Below are positions 55,492-64,000 of a stretch of DNA of 64,000 nt, in pieces. Under the pieces are notes generated by a model, which was not told where the DNA came from, ran no database searches, and worked only from the letters and a program-made list of their open reading frames with translations. Source of the stretch: Sideroxydans sp. CL21 (GTDB lineage: Bacteria; Pseudomonadota; Gammaproteobacteria; Burkholderiales; Gallionellaceae). The stretch lies in assembly GCF_902459525.1 (NCBI RefSeq), contig NZ_LR699166.1, positions 2,554,501 to 2,618,500 on the forward strand, written 5' to 3'. Position 1 is the first letter of the stretch, and every line of letters begins with the position of its first letter. The position numbers and the translations under genes were made by a program.

Positions 55492-58029
55492 ATGACAGAT
55501 AGCGCTAAAACCTCCGTGCCCATCTCCGGCAGCTGCGCGCGCTGTTCAATGGTTTACTTTTTGTTAACCCTTGTCTATGTAGTCAGCGGCAAACTTGGTT
55601 TAATGTTGGCCCTTCCACCCGGCTATGCCTCTCCAATATTTCCCCCTGCCGGAATTGCAGTTGCTGCTGCATTGATTGGTGGAAGAAAAACTTTGCCGTG
55701 GATTTTTGCAGGCGCTTTGCTTCTGAATATCTGGGTGGGCTATTCAAGCAACCAGCAAATCAACACCATCGGGTTTGCGGCTGCCATCGCCATCGCCGTC
55801 GCGTCAACGCTGCAAGCAGGGATTGGCGACTGGATGCTGCGGCGTGTAATCGGCTACCCTGCGGCACTTGATCATGGCTCCGAGATTCTGCGCTTTATTT
55901 TATTGTCGCCGGTTTTATGTTTGACAAGTGCAACGCTTTCGGCGGGAAGCCTCTGGCTTCTCGGCAGCATCAATGCTGCAAACTTTGGCTCAAACTGGAC
56001 CTCCTGGTGGATCGGCGACACACTTGGCGTTGTAGTGATGCTGCCCATTGTCATGACAGTGGCTGCCGAACCTCGTGCGCTTTGGCGAAGCCGCATGCGC
56101 ACTATTGCAGTCCCGATGCTGCTGATCTTCGCACTATTTGTGGTGATTTTTCTGAAGGCTAACCAATGGGAATATAACGACTCGTTATCGGATTTCAGAC
56201 AGTTGTCACAGCAAGCATTCAATCAGGTTAATACAAAGCTGGAAGAACAAGATGGCTTGCTGGATGAAATGGCGGGACTGTTTCTCCACGATGAGCACGG
56301 GCATGTAACCAGGCAGGAATTTCACCGTTTCGTTCAAAAGGCACTCAAGCGTTTTCCCATGATTCAGGCAGTAGAGTGGGTGCCACGGGTGGATATTGAA
56401 AGCCGCGGTAGTTTCGAGATTGAGCAGCGAAAAGATCTGCCAAAGTTCGAAATTCGCGAGCGCAATACTGCCGGACAATTGGTGCGGGCCGGTGAGCGTG
56501 AAATTTTCTATCCTGTGACCTACATTGAACCCTTGGTGGGCAACGAATCCGCTGTTGGATTCGATCTTGCCTCGAATACGGCACGTCATGAGGCCCTGAC
56601 CAAGGCGATACAAGGCGAGAATTCTGTTTCAACAGAGGCGGTGCATTTAGTGCAAGATGCCCAGTCCCAGGCTGGGGTTTTGATCATGCTGGCTGTACAC
56701 TCGCATGACAACCATTCCGGTGTTGTCCTGACTGTATTACGCATGGACGATTTCATGAATGCAATACTGACGGGAATGCGCCCTTTGATATATACGCGGC
56801 TCGTTGATCTGGATGAGCAGAAAGTTTTATATAACAATTTCAGTACGGAATCCACTCAAGTTCTGAAGAATCAGGTTTTCAAATTTGGAACCCGTCATTA
56901 CCAACTGGAAACGGCACCGACTCGGGCATATTTTGAACACCATCGGGGCTGGCAAAGTTTTGCCGTACTTACTTTCGGCATTTTGGGTACGGGTCTGATT
57001 GGCGCACTATTGTTGCTTGGAACAGGATATACCGCGCGCATTGAAGCGCAGGTAAGTGACAGAACCAGAAAGCTGAGTGAAAGTGAATCGCGTTTCCACT
57101 TCATACTGGAAAACAGCCCCATTGCCATTCGCATATCGGCAAACGATTCCGGCAGAGTGATATTTGCCAATCAGAGTTATGCCAATTTGATTGGCGTCTC
57201 GAGTGACAAGGTAGTTGGGGTCAATCCAAGGTACTACTACGCGCACCCGCAGGATTATGATGAAATTGTTGAACAACTCCGCAAGGGAGAGAGCATCAGC
57301 AACAAGCTGATCGAGTTGCGGAATCCCAATCAGCCCTCGGAAAATAAATGGGCCTTAGCCTCTTTCCTGCCATTGGAATTTGAACAAAGACAATGCACTC
57401 TGGGTTGGTTCTATGACATCACAGATCGAAAATTGGCCGAGGATCAGATTCACGATTTGGCCTTCTATGACGTCCTGACCCATCTTCCCAACCGTCGTTT
57501 GTTCAATGACCGGTTGGAGCAGACAATGATTGCCAGCAAACGCAGTAACCGTTATGCGGCACTATTTGTCCTCGATATGGACAACTTTAAATCGCTGAAC
57601 GACAACTTTGGGCACATGGCCGGCGATCTCTTGCTCGTCGAAGTGGCAAGCCGCCTGGAAAGCTGCGTGCGTGCAATGGATACCGTGTCCCGATTTGGCG
57701 GCGACGAGTTCGTGATACTGCTCAAGGAGCTTGATGTCGACAAGGCTGAATCGACTTCCCAAGCACGGCTTATAGCCGAGAAAATCCGTGTCAGCCTGGC
57801 GGAGCCTTATGTGCTTACCCTTAAAAGCGAAACGGATGCCGACCTTGTTATCCGTCATCATTGCACTGCAAGTATTGGCGTGATGGTGTTCCTCGATCAC
57901 GAGGAAAGTCCGGTCCACATTCTGCAATGGGCCGACGTTGCGATGTATCAGGCAAAAGACACAGGAAAAAATCAGATACGGTTCTACTGTCCAACTGACG
58001 GACCGGCAATCCAATCTGCTGGCGCATAA
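55492..58029 (+). CDS. MASE1-CHASE-PAS-GGDEF diguanylate cyclase
   Basis: 845 residues from ATG 55492. MASE1-like multi-helix membrane sensor (~15-230), then a CHASE-like extracytoplasmic domain (~245-480), a membrane helix (~490-515), a PAS domain (~530-650) and GGDEF (~665-835). The motif FGGDEFVIL (736-740) is intact, so it should make c-di-GMP. It lies between acpH and a duplicated piece of acpH. Confidence 0.92.
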   Translation: MTDSAKTSVPISGSCARCSMVYFLLTLVYVVSGKLGLMLALPPGYASPIFPPAGIAVAAALIGGRKTLPWIFAGALLLNIWVGYSSNQQINTIGFAAAIAIAVASTLQAGIGDWMLRRVIGYPAALDHGSEILRFILLSPVLCLTSATLSAGSLWLLGSINAANFGSNWTSWWIGDTLGVVVMLPIVMTVAAEPRALWRSRMRTIAVPMLLIFALFVVIFLKANQWEYNDSLSDFRQLSQQAFNQVNTKLEEQDGLLDEMAGLFLHDEHGHVTRQEFHRFVQKALKRFPMIQAVEWVPRVDIESRGSFEIEQRKDLPKFEIRERNTAGQLVRAGEREIFYPVTYIEPLVGNESAVGFDLASNTARHEALTKAIQGENSVSTEAVHLVQDAQSQAGVLIMLAVHSHDNHSGVVLTVLRMDDFMNAILTGMRPLIYTRLVDLDEQKVLYNNFSTESTQVLKNQVFKFGTRHYQLETAPTRAYFEHHRGWQSFAVLTFGILGTGLIGALLLLGTGYTARIEAQVSDRTRKLSESESRFHFILENSPIAIRISANDSGRVIFANQSYANLIGVSSDKVVGVNPRYYYAHPQDYDEIVEQLRKGESISNKLIELRNPNQPSENKWALASFLPLEFEQRQCTLGWFYDITDRKLAEDQIHDLAFYDVLTHLPNRRLFNDRLEQTMIASKRSNRYAALFVLDMDNFKSLNDNFGHMAGDLLLVEVASRLESCVRAMDTVSRFGGDEFVILLKELDVDKAESTSQARLIAEKIRVSLAEPYVLTLKSETDADLVIRHHCTASIGVMVFLDHEESPVHILQWADVAMYQAKDTGKNQIRFYCPTDGPAIQSAGA

Positions 58030-58047
58030 ATGAACAGGAGTATCTTG

Positions 58048-58140
58048 TGGACGTCGACGGATTTACCGGCGATTTCCACGAATGGCTGGACGACACGAGA
58101 GAGTTCTGTCAACAGCGGTTAGCCAAAAGACTCACAACGC
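58048..58140 (+). pseudogene. Duplicated tail of acpH
   Basis: Reads VDGFTGDFHEWLDDTREFCQQRLAKR, close to the acpH end at 55041-55121 (EGFAGDFHEWLNDTREFSRQ), with high nucleotide identity. It has no start or body. Marks a partial duplication around the cyclase gene. Confidence 0.85.
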
Positions 58141-58225
58141 ACAGATCGTTTTGGCCGGAACTATTCGGTACTTTGTGTTCGATCTTCGCTTCCTCAAACA
58201 AGAAACGAAACTGCCAACGATTTGA

Positions 58226-59458
58226 TCAGAGACTTCCCAACGCATGTGCATGGGCAGTACCGTTCTGAACACATTGCCGCAACGAGTCGGCGGAGGAGCT
58301 TGTCGGATCTTGCTCCAGCGTACATTCGCACATGCAGGCTGAGGCGCGGTAACATCCTGCCATGTTTTTGCTATTGCATTTGACCTGCAGCGTAGCGCAC
58401 TGTGCGTTGCAAACGCGGGATATCCTCTGAATCTCCCGGTTCTCTTGCAGTAGCTTTTCTTTGTCCAGGATTTTTTGCGAAGCCAGTTCCCCTCCCCATA
58501 CCATCAGGGTGCATCCCAGCAGGAAGAATGCGCCCACCAGCCATTTGGAATATGCGAAGGATTTACCCGGTTCTTTGCGCCGGGGCATGCCGTTTCCGAT
58601 TTCACTGACTTTGATTTCACTGACTTTGAAACTCAGCAGCCCGTTTAATCCGGATTTTGCATGCAGCCGGTCGCACGCATCGATACATTCACCGCAGTCA
58701 ACGCAGGTATCGGTGATCCTGATATTGGTCGGCTGGATATCGGTGATGCAGGTCGTTGCGCAGTAATTGCATTTTTCGCAAGCTGACGAGCGTGAAGCAT
58801 CATAGGATATATGGAGTGCATCCGGGCTCCTGAAGAACCTGAGCCAGACACGATACAGGCAGGGATAGTCGCAATACAGATAGCGTACGGTGGCGATATC
58901 GATGAAGATGAAAAAGGTCGTTATCCAGTACATGACGGTCATGCCGGACCGCCGGTTTGATTCGCCGGTGAGGAAATCCCACATATCGCTGCGCGTATAA
59001 AAGAACATCAGTAAGAAGTAGGCCAGAACCGCGGAGGCAACGAGGAAACTCGATCCCAGGATCAGCCAGTTGATTACCTTGTTCTTGGAAGCCGCCACGA
59101 TCATTCCCGGGCCGTCTATGCGTACATCTGCACGCTTGCCAAGAAGTTTGTGGGTCAAGCCGTCCGCCATTTCCGAAAACAGGTTTTGCGGACAGGCCCA
59201 CCCGCAAAAGACCGAGCCTACAGTCATGTACGTGAGGATGATGGCGGTGCAAACCACAGTGACCAGTCCAATCAGGAAGGGATAATTTGTCCAATCCACT
59301 TGGAGATCCCGGATGAAGAAACTTGCGGTGGCTAAATCGATCCGGAACAGCCCGAAGATCGGTATCAGGATGATCAGCAGCAACATGCCGAACTGCGTTC
59401 CTCTTCTCTTCCAATGATATTTCGGCTGGAATTGCGGTGTGGCCATCTGTTTCCCCAT
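58226..59458 (-). CDS. CcoG/NapH-like membrane 4Fe-4S protein with Cys-rich C-terminus
   Basis: 410 residues (a start at MATPQFQPKYHW, four codons in, is possible). Five or so membrane helices; the motif CGWACPQNLFSE (~85-96) is the CcoG/RdxA/NapH signature; two ferredoxin clusters CEKCNYCATTC (plus C-P) and CVDCGECIDAC (~225-265). CcoG reduces copper for cbb3 oxidase assembly; this relative is shorter and has an unusual cysteine-rich tail (CNAQCATLQVKC, CMCEC). A 15-bp tandem duplication gives KVSEIKVSEI. Divergent from the MocR gene; no cbb3 genes are nearby. Confidence 0.8.
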   Translation of the reverse strand: MGKQMATPQFQPKYHWKRRGTQFGMLLLIILIPIFGLFRIDLATASFFIRDLQVDWTNYPFLIGLVTVVCTAIILTYMTVGSVFCGWACPQNLFSEMADGLTHKLLGKRADVRIDGPGMIVAASKNKVINWLILGSSFLVASAVLAYFLLMFFYTRSDMWDFLTGESNRRSGMTVMYWITTFFIFIDIATVRYLYCDYPCLYRVWLRFFRSPDALHISYDASRSSACEKCNYCATTCITDIQPTNIRITDTCVDCGECIDACDRLHAKSGLNGLLSFKVSEIKVSEIGNGMPRRKEPGKSFAYSKWLVGAFFLLGCTLMVWGGELASQKILDKEKLLQENREIQRISRVCNAQCATLQVKCNSKNMAGCYRASACMCECTLEQDPTSSSADSLRQCVQNGTAHAHALGSL

Positions 59459-59523
59459 TTAATCCCGCTCTCGTTCAGAAGCGATTGATATGTATCCGAC
59501 GATACTGGCGTTTACATTACAGA

Positions 59524-59551
59524 ACAGTTGCAATACAGTACATATACAGTT
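59524..59551. promoter_or_regulatory. Three ACAGT repeats at 11-bp spacing, likely MocR operator
   Basis: ACAGT at 59524, 59535 and 59546, one helical turn apart, in the region between the CcoG-like gene and the MocR gene. MocR regulators bind direct repeats. Confidence 0.6.
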
Positions 59552-59589
59552 ATCAACCTATACAACAGCCCTGTACCGGCACACAAACC

Positions 59590-60993
59590 ATGCCAATCGT
59601 AAGCCTGGATTCGAACGACTCTCTGCCGCTGATCGACCAGATTGCCAACGCGGTGAAAAAGATGGTTGATGACAGGGCCATCCGGGCCGGAACGCGCATG
59701 CCTTCAATCAGGAACTTCGCCCACGATCATGGCATCAGCCGGTTTACGGTCGTACAGGCCTACGACAGGCTGGTGGCCATGGGTTATCTGCAGTCGAGAC
59801 AGGGGTCGGGATTCTATGTATCGCAACGCCAGAACCCATATGTTGCGATGGAGAACTCATACGAACCAGACAGCGTGATGGACATCGTGTGGCTTTTGAG
59901 GAATTCGCTCGAGCACCGTTCCAGCAGCACAATGCCCGGAGCATGGTGGCTGCCTGCCGCATGGATGGAAGAGACGGGGATCAAGAAGAGCCTGCGTACG
60001 CTGTCGCTGAAGGACGGCGAATTCATGACGGCCTACGGCACGCCCAGCGGCTATCTGCCGTTGCGGGAATTGCTCAGCAACAAGTTGTCGGGTATCGGAA
60101 TTGCTGCCGGCGCTTCCCAGATCGTTCTGACTTCCGGTGTCACGCATGCCATGGATCTGATCGCCCGATATTTCATCCGGGCCGGAGACGCAGTGCTGGT
60201 CGACGATCCCGGATATTTCATCCTTTTTGGCGGCTTGAAATCGTTCGGCGCCAAGATCGTGGGCGTGCCCTGGAATGTCGACGGCCCCGATACCCATGCA
60301 ATGGAAGAATTGATCAAGGAGCATCGTCCGAAGATATTTTTCACCAACACCATCCTGCACAATCCGACAGGCGCAAGCATCAGTCAGGCCGTCGCCTATC
60401 GCATGCTTCAGCTTGCCGAAAAATACGACATGATGCTCGTGGAGGACGACATTTACGGCGACTTCCACCCGGCAACATTGACGCGTCTGGCGACACTCGA
60501 TCAGCTCAACCGGGTGATCTACGTCAGCAGCTTCTCAAAAACGGTATCGGCCAGTCTGCGTGTCGGCTACTTCGCATGCAGCCCCGAACTCGCAGCAAGC
60601 CTGTGCGACGTCAAACTACTGACCGGCCTCACCACTTCCGAGATCAGCGAACGGCTGATGTACCAACTCCTGACCGAAGGACACTATAGAAAACACCTCG
60701 ACAAGCTACGGGCGAAGCTGTTGCTGGCAAGGCAGACCACCATTTCCAGACTGGAGGGACTGCGCTTCACGCTGCATTGCGAACCCGATGGCGGCATGTT
60801 CATCTGGGCAAAGATGGATGACCAATGCAATTCAGCAGAAATCGCAAGCCTCGCAGCCAAAAAAGGGATCATGCTCGCCCCCGGACACATGTTCAAGCCG
60901 CACCAGGAACCTTCCCCCTGGTTCAGGTTCAACGTCGCGCACTGCAATGACGACGCCACTTTCGAATTCCTATCAGGCTGCCTGCAAAAATAA
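59590..60993 (+). CDS. MocR-family regulator (GntR helix-turn-helix fused to aminotransferase domain)
   Basis: 467 residues from ATG 59590; longer starts to 59437 overlap the operator. Winged helix ~1-75 (LIDQIANAVKKMVDDRAI, MPSIRNFAHDHGISRFTVVQAYDRL). Aminotransferase-fold domain ~105-460 with NPTGASIS, EDDIYGDFHP and the PLP Lys in SSFSKTVSASLRVGY. Divergent from the CcoG-like gene. Regulates by PLP- or substrate-dependent binding; likely targets are its own promoter, the CcoG-like gene and perhaps the small genes at 61270. Confidence 0.92.
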   Translation: MPIVSLDSNDSLPLIDQIANAVKKMVDDRAIRAGTRMPSIRNFAHDHGISRFTVVQAYDRLVAMGYLQSRQGSGFYVSQRQNPYVAMENSYEPDSVMDIVWLLRNSLEHRSSSTMPGAWWLPAAWMEETGIKKSLRTLSLKDGEFMTAYGTPSGYLPLRELLSNKLSGIGIAAGASQIVLTSGVTHAMDLIARYFIRAGDAVLVDDPGYFILFGGLKSFGAKIVGVPWNVDGPDTHAMEELIKEHRPKIFFTNTILHNPTGASISQAVAYRMLQLAEKYDMMLVEDDIYGDFHPATLTRLATLDQLNRVIYVSSFSKTVSASLRVGYFACSPELAASLCDVKLLTGLTTSEISERLMYQLLTEGHYRKHLDKLRAKLLLARQTTISRLEGLRFTLHCEPDGGMFIWAKMDDQCNSAEIASLAAKKGIMLAPGHMFKPHQEPSPWFRFNVAHCNDDATFEFLSGCLQK

Positions 60994-61100
60994 TTTGAAT
61001 CGCAGTGTCGGCAGAACTCCCGATCGCACGCATGCAAGCACCCGCCACCAACGGCACAAAATCAATACAATTAATTGATTTAGTTGTATTTTCTAAATTT

Positions 61101-61137
61101 TCGACAATTGCCGCTCTGGACGATATCGACAATTGCC
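61101..61137. repeat. Direct repeat TCGACAATTGCC (two copies)
   Basis: Copies at 61101-61112 and 61126-61137, 25 bp apart, upstream of the small membrane-protein genes. Confidence 0.7.
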
Positions 61138-61152
61138 ACGGCGCAGGAACCA

Positions 61153-61185
61153 GTACAGTACCATTGAATATCTAATTAACTGTAC
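61153..61185. promoter_or_regulatory. Inverted repeat GTACAGT...ACTGTAC
   Basis: GTACAGT at 61153-61159 and ACTGTAC at 61179-61185. Shares the ACAGT core with the MocR-side repeats at 59524-59551. Confidence 0.5.
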
Positions 61186-61269
61186 ATGTATTGTCAGATC
61201 TTCATCATGTAAGGTTACTCCCGAACAAGAAGCAAGCTCGTTCGCCAAATCAGAAAAGGGAGAAATAAT

Positions 61270-61368
61270 ATGTCAGTACTGCATTCGCTGGAGTTGGGGA
61301 TTCTAGGTGGTATAGCACTGTTCTATGTACTCATGTATTCCGGATTGTTGGATAAATGGTTCAGATAG
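61270..61368 (+). CDS. Small single-helix membrane protein (32 aa)
   Basis: ATG 61270 after GGGAGAAATA; product has one hydrophobic helix (ELGILGGIALFYVLMYSGLL) and ends DKWFR. Resembles in style the small subunits of oxidases (CydX/CcoQ-like), but no family is recognised. Confidence 0.55.
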   Translation: MSVLHSLELGILGGIALFYVLMYSGLLDKWFR

Positions 61369-61488
61369 TCAGCGTCATGAAAAGTGGATCGATTGTATGA
61401 CGCCCAAACGGGATCGGGCGATATGGGACAAAGAATCAATGCACAACAAGTCAGGATTCATTCTTTAATCAAACAAGAGGGTAGATTA

Positions 61489-61677
61489 ATGTTCAAGCTG
61501 CCACTGGTAATCATTTATATGATCATCGCCTTCAACATCACTGCTTTTACAGTCGTCTTGCAAATGGATTGGCTGATAATAAATTCGCTTATCGCCAAAA
61601 TGATCGCATGGATTCTGACAATAAGCGCTTGGAGCATGGCATATGTCAACCGCGACAAATGCGTGACGTTGTTCTGA
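61489..61677 (+). CDS. Small two-helix membrane protein (62 aa)
   Basis: ATG 61489 after AGAGGGTAG; an ATG at 61384 adds 35 polar residues. Two hydrophobic helices (LPLVIIYMIIAFNITAFTVVL; LIAKMIAWILTISAWSMAYV). Unknown; likely cotranscribed with the 32-residue gene. Confidence 0.55.
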   Translation: MFKLPLVIIYMIIAFNITAFTVVLQMDWLIINSLIAKMIAWILTISAWSMAYVNRDKCVTLF

Positions 61678-61764
61678 CAAAGCTTTGAGCTCGGTCAGCG
61701 CCGGGAGGATGTTGGGGATGGTTATATAAGCTTGGAAGCCGGACAAGTTTTCCAAAGTCTGGAA

Positions 61765-61800
61765 TAAAAATGCCCTGCCAAGTTCCTGGCAGGGCATTTC
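61765..61800. terminator. Bidirectional terminator
   Basis: ATGCCCTGCCA/TGGCAGGGCAT hairpin (61770-61780, 61787-61797) with A-run before and T-run after, between convergent genes. Confidence 0.85.
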
Positions 61801-61829
61801 CTATTTCAAGGCGGTGTACGCCGGACTGA

Positions 61830-62744
61830 TCACTGGTTATATCTGCGATAGCTGGCATGCCGCACATTGCCCGAAACTGCGGTCTCCATCCAATGCTTGA
61901 TGCGGACGGCATCGCCGACACGGGTGCGCTTGCCCCAGGAATCCAGCAGCACGATAACCACCGGACGGTTGGTGATCTTGGCCTGCATGACCAGGCAACG
62001 TCCTGCTTCGCTGATATAGCCTGTCTTGCTGATACCGATCTCCCATTGGGAGTTCCTCACCAGGGGATTGGTATTGCTGAAATGCAACGTACGGCGCTCG
62101 TCCACTTGCACAATGTGAGAACCCGTCGTGGTGCAGCGCTGGATATCCGGGTAGCCCTGCGCTGCCATGACCATTTTGACCAGATCCTGCGCAGTCGAAA
62201 CATTGGTGCTGGTCAATCCTGTCGGGTCAAAGAAATGGGTCGAATTCATTCCCAATTCGCGCGCCTTGGCGTTCATCATCGCCAGCATCACCGGAGTTCC
62301 ACCCGGATAGGTGCGCGCCAAAGCTGCGGCTGCACGATTCTCGGAAGCCATCAAAGCCAGCTTGATCAGTTCTTCACGCGTCAACGTCATGCCGTTGCGC
62401 ATGCGTGATCGTGTCCCTTTCAAATGATCCCGGTCTTCCGCACTGATGCTGATCAGTTCGTCCATCGGCAGTTTTGCATCCAGGACCACCATTGCCGTCA
62501 TCAGTTTGGTGATGGATGCAATGGGCACGACATTTTCGGAGTTCTTGGAATAGATCGGGCGCTGATCCTGCTCATCATAGATCATGGCGATGGCAGACTG
62601 CAGCCTTGGAGCCGGCATACGACTGTATGCTGCGCTGGCTGACTGGTCGTCGCGCACTATCGTCGTGTCAGTGCCTTCATTGTCAGCTGCATGTGCCAGC
62701 AACACATGACCGAGCAAAGCCAGCATGATGATCTTTTTACGCAT
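61830..62744 (-). CDS. pbpG: D-alanyl-D-alanine endopeptidase PBP7 (PbpG-like)
   Basis: 304 residues; signal peptide ending LLAHA|ADN. S11 peptidase motifs: SxxK in ASITKLMTA, SEN in ASENRAAA, KTG in SKTGYISEAG. Cuts D-Ala-mDAP crosslinks in peptidoglycan. Single gene with its own promoter region. Confidence 0.93.
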   Translation of the reverse strand: MRKKIIMLALLGHVLLAHAADNEGTDTTIVRDDQSASAAYSRMPAPRLQSAIAMIYDEQDQRPIYSKNSENVVPIASITKLMTAMVVLDAKLPMDELISISAEDRDHLKGTRSRMRNGMTLTREELIKLALMASENRAAAALARTYPGGTPVMLAMMNAKARELGMNSTHFFDPTGLTSTNVSTAQDLVKMVMAAQGYPDIQRCTTTGSHIVQVDERRTLHFSNTNPLVRNSQWEIGISKTGYISEAGRCLVMQAKITNRPVVIVLLDSWGKRTRVGDAVRIKHWMETAVSGNVRHASYRRYNQ

Positions 62745-62814
62745 GATTCCCCTTTGATTCTTGAATATGACTCGGAGGATACCTTAAAAAATCAATAAGA
62801 TTCAACGAGTGTGA

Positions 62815-64000
62815 CTAAATGGCCAAAGGCTCTTCCTGCTGCTGCAAGGCCCACATCTGGGCATAAATTCCCTGTTTTTCCAATAAGTTACGATGTGTTC
62901 CGCGCTCGATAATACGGCCTTTGTCCATCACAAGAATCTGATGAGCGTCAACGATAGTCGACAGACGGTGGGCAATTACCAGCGTGGTACGGTTCTGGGC
63001 GATGTTGCGCAACTCGTCCTGTATGGCTTTTTCGGACTTGGAATCCAGAGCCGAAGTCGCCTCGTCAAAGATAAGTATCGCCGGATTTTTGAGGATGGCA
63101 CGGGCGATGGCGACACGCTGCTTCTCCCCGCATGAAAGCTTCAGTCCGCGTTCTCCCACCATGGAATCGTAACCCTGCGGCAGGGATTCGATGAATGTAT
63201 GGATATGTGCCGACTGTGCGGCAGAAATCACTTCCGCGCGGGTGGCATTCGGTCGACCGTAGGCTATGTTGTAATAGATGGTGTCGTTAAACAGCACGGT
63301 ATCCTGGGGCACGATACCGATGGCCGCGCGCAGGCTCGTCTGTGTTACGTTGCGGATATCTTGTCCGTCTATCGAGATGCCTCCCCCATTCACATCGTAG
63401 AAACGGAACAGCAGGCGCGACAGGGTGGATTTGCCCGCCCCGCTAGCGCCCACCACCGCGATCGTGTGTCCTGAAGGAATATCGAAGCTGACATCGTGCA
63501 ATATCTCGCGCGCCGGATCGTACGAGAAATTGACGTGCTCGAAGCGCACCCCCGACACGTTACTGACGAAGTCAGCCGTTTGCGGGAGGGGGTGCGATGC
63601 GGCCACTCCCGCACTCGTCGGCTCCGCCGCACCGTGTCGTGGCCGCACTGCAGCACCGTTCAACCTGAGCGGCAGTGCATGCTGCGCATCCTGCACTTCT
63701 CGATTCACGTCCAGCAGACGGAACATCTTCTCCATATCGGCCAGGGCGTTCTTGATTTCACGGTAGACGAAGCCCAGAAAATGCAGCGGCATGTAGAGCT
63801 GCAGCATGTAGACGTTGACCAGAACCAAGTCGCCGATGGTCATGGTGCCCTTCACGACCCCGTCCGCCGCCAGCAGCATGAGCAGAGTCACGCCGATGGC
63901 GATGATGATGCTCTGCCCGGCATTGAGCGTCGCCAGCGAAGTCTGGTTGCGCACAGCAGAGACTTCCCAGCGTTGCATCTGTTCGTCGTAACGCTCGACT
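62815..64000 (-). CDS. ABC exporter, fused permease-ATPase (Atm1/MsbA type), cut by the window edge
   Basis: C-terminal ~395 residues of a half-size exporter; the N-terminal membrane part lies beyond 64000. End of the membrane domain (IIIAIGVTLLMLLAADGVVKGTMTIGDLVLVNVYMLQLYMPLHFLG) then ATPase: Walker A GASGAGKST, signature LSCGEKQR (Cys where Gly is usual in LSGGE), Walker B LIFDEATSALD, H-loop IAHRLS. A glutathione/heavy-metal-type exporter is likely. Confidence 0.88.
   Translation of the reverse strand, partial: VERYDEQMQRWEVSAVRNQTSLATLNAGQSIIIAIGVTLLMLLAADGVVKGTMTIGDLVLVNVYMLQLYMPLHFLGFVYREIKNALADMEKMFRLLDVNREVQDAQHALPLRLNGAAVRPRHGAAEPTSAGVAASHPLPQTADFVSNVSGVRFEHVNFSYDPAREILHDVSFDIPSGHTIAVVGASGAGKSTLSRLLFRFYDVNGGGISIDGQDIRNVTQTSLRAAIGIVPQDTVLFNDTIYYNIAYGRPNATRAEVISAAQSAHIHTFIESLPQGYDSMVGERGLKLSCGEKQRVAIARAILKNPAILIFDEATSALDSKSEKAIQDELRNIAQNRTTLVIAHRLSTIVDAHQILVMDKGRIIERGTHRNLLEKQGIYAQMWALQQQEEPLAI

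Overview
The window reads as the chromosome of a betaproteobacterium. Gene content (obgE-proB, a Cyc2-like cytochrome-porin fusion, a CcoG-like ferredoxin membrane protein, several c-di-GMP proteins) would suit a Gallionellaceae/Nitrosomonadales iron- or sulfur-oxidiser, but that lineage is an inference. Most of the left two thirds is accessory DNA: defence genes, mobile elements, broken genes and long intergenic stretches with dispersed repeats.

Region by region. 1-9256 is a mobile/defence block: the end of one gene, a large recombinase-like protein and a small coiled-coil protein in overlapping frames (resembling the Gamma-Mobile-Trio GmtY-GmtZ-GmtX set), then a complete type I restriction-modification system (hsdM-hsdS-hsdR). 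9267-13704 is a graveyard: a truncated unknown protein, a umuD-umuC in-frame deletion remnant, and a SRAP/yedK gene split after its third to fourth codon by an IS21-family element with a 5-bp target duplication. 13998-22834 is a metal-response cluster: an operon of DoxX, chromate transporter and outer-membrane protein, two small genes, a heavy-metal-type two-component system, a monoheme cytochrome-porin fusion and a lipoprotein. Two near-identical palindromic boxes (16753 and 20514) tie the divergent units together.

23283-30304 holds small redox genes with their own regulators (LysR/aldo-keto reductase, SDR/LysR, MarR/DUF1398, MarR/DUF2917/tautomerase); the last set has the same MarR-type operator three times. 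30416-32677 is a group II intron lying at the 3' end of an HU/IHF-like gene, followed by a YjfB-like gene and a tyrosine recombinase. 34702-38613 is a 1303-residue PAS/GAF/GGDEF/EAL protein with a degenerate GGDEF. 39143-42040 contains small unknown genes and a likely defence pair, one with an Abi_C-type C-terminus.

42516-46665 is core-like: obgE-proB (directly preceded by a large inverted repeat and lacking the usual rplU-rpmA upstream), a glutaredoxin-like gene, and an aminotransferase with a divergent MarR regulator. 47123-49074 has a frameshifted HExxH metallopeptidase and a TumE/TumA toxin-antitoxin pair. 49310-51188 is an arsenic operon (arsR-arsC-acr3). 51924-55121 has gamma-glutamyltransferase, a bile-acid:sodium-symporter-like transporter and acpH; 55492-58029 is a MASE1/CHASE/PAS/GGDEF cyclase bracketed by a duplicated acpH tail. 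58226-61677 is a CcoG-like/MocR/small-membrane-protein module. The window ends with a PBP7-like endopeptidase and an incomplete ABC exporter.

All family assignments are from reading the sequence and remembered family features; no searches were run.
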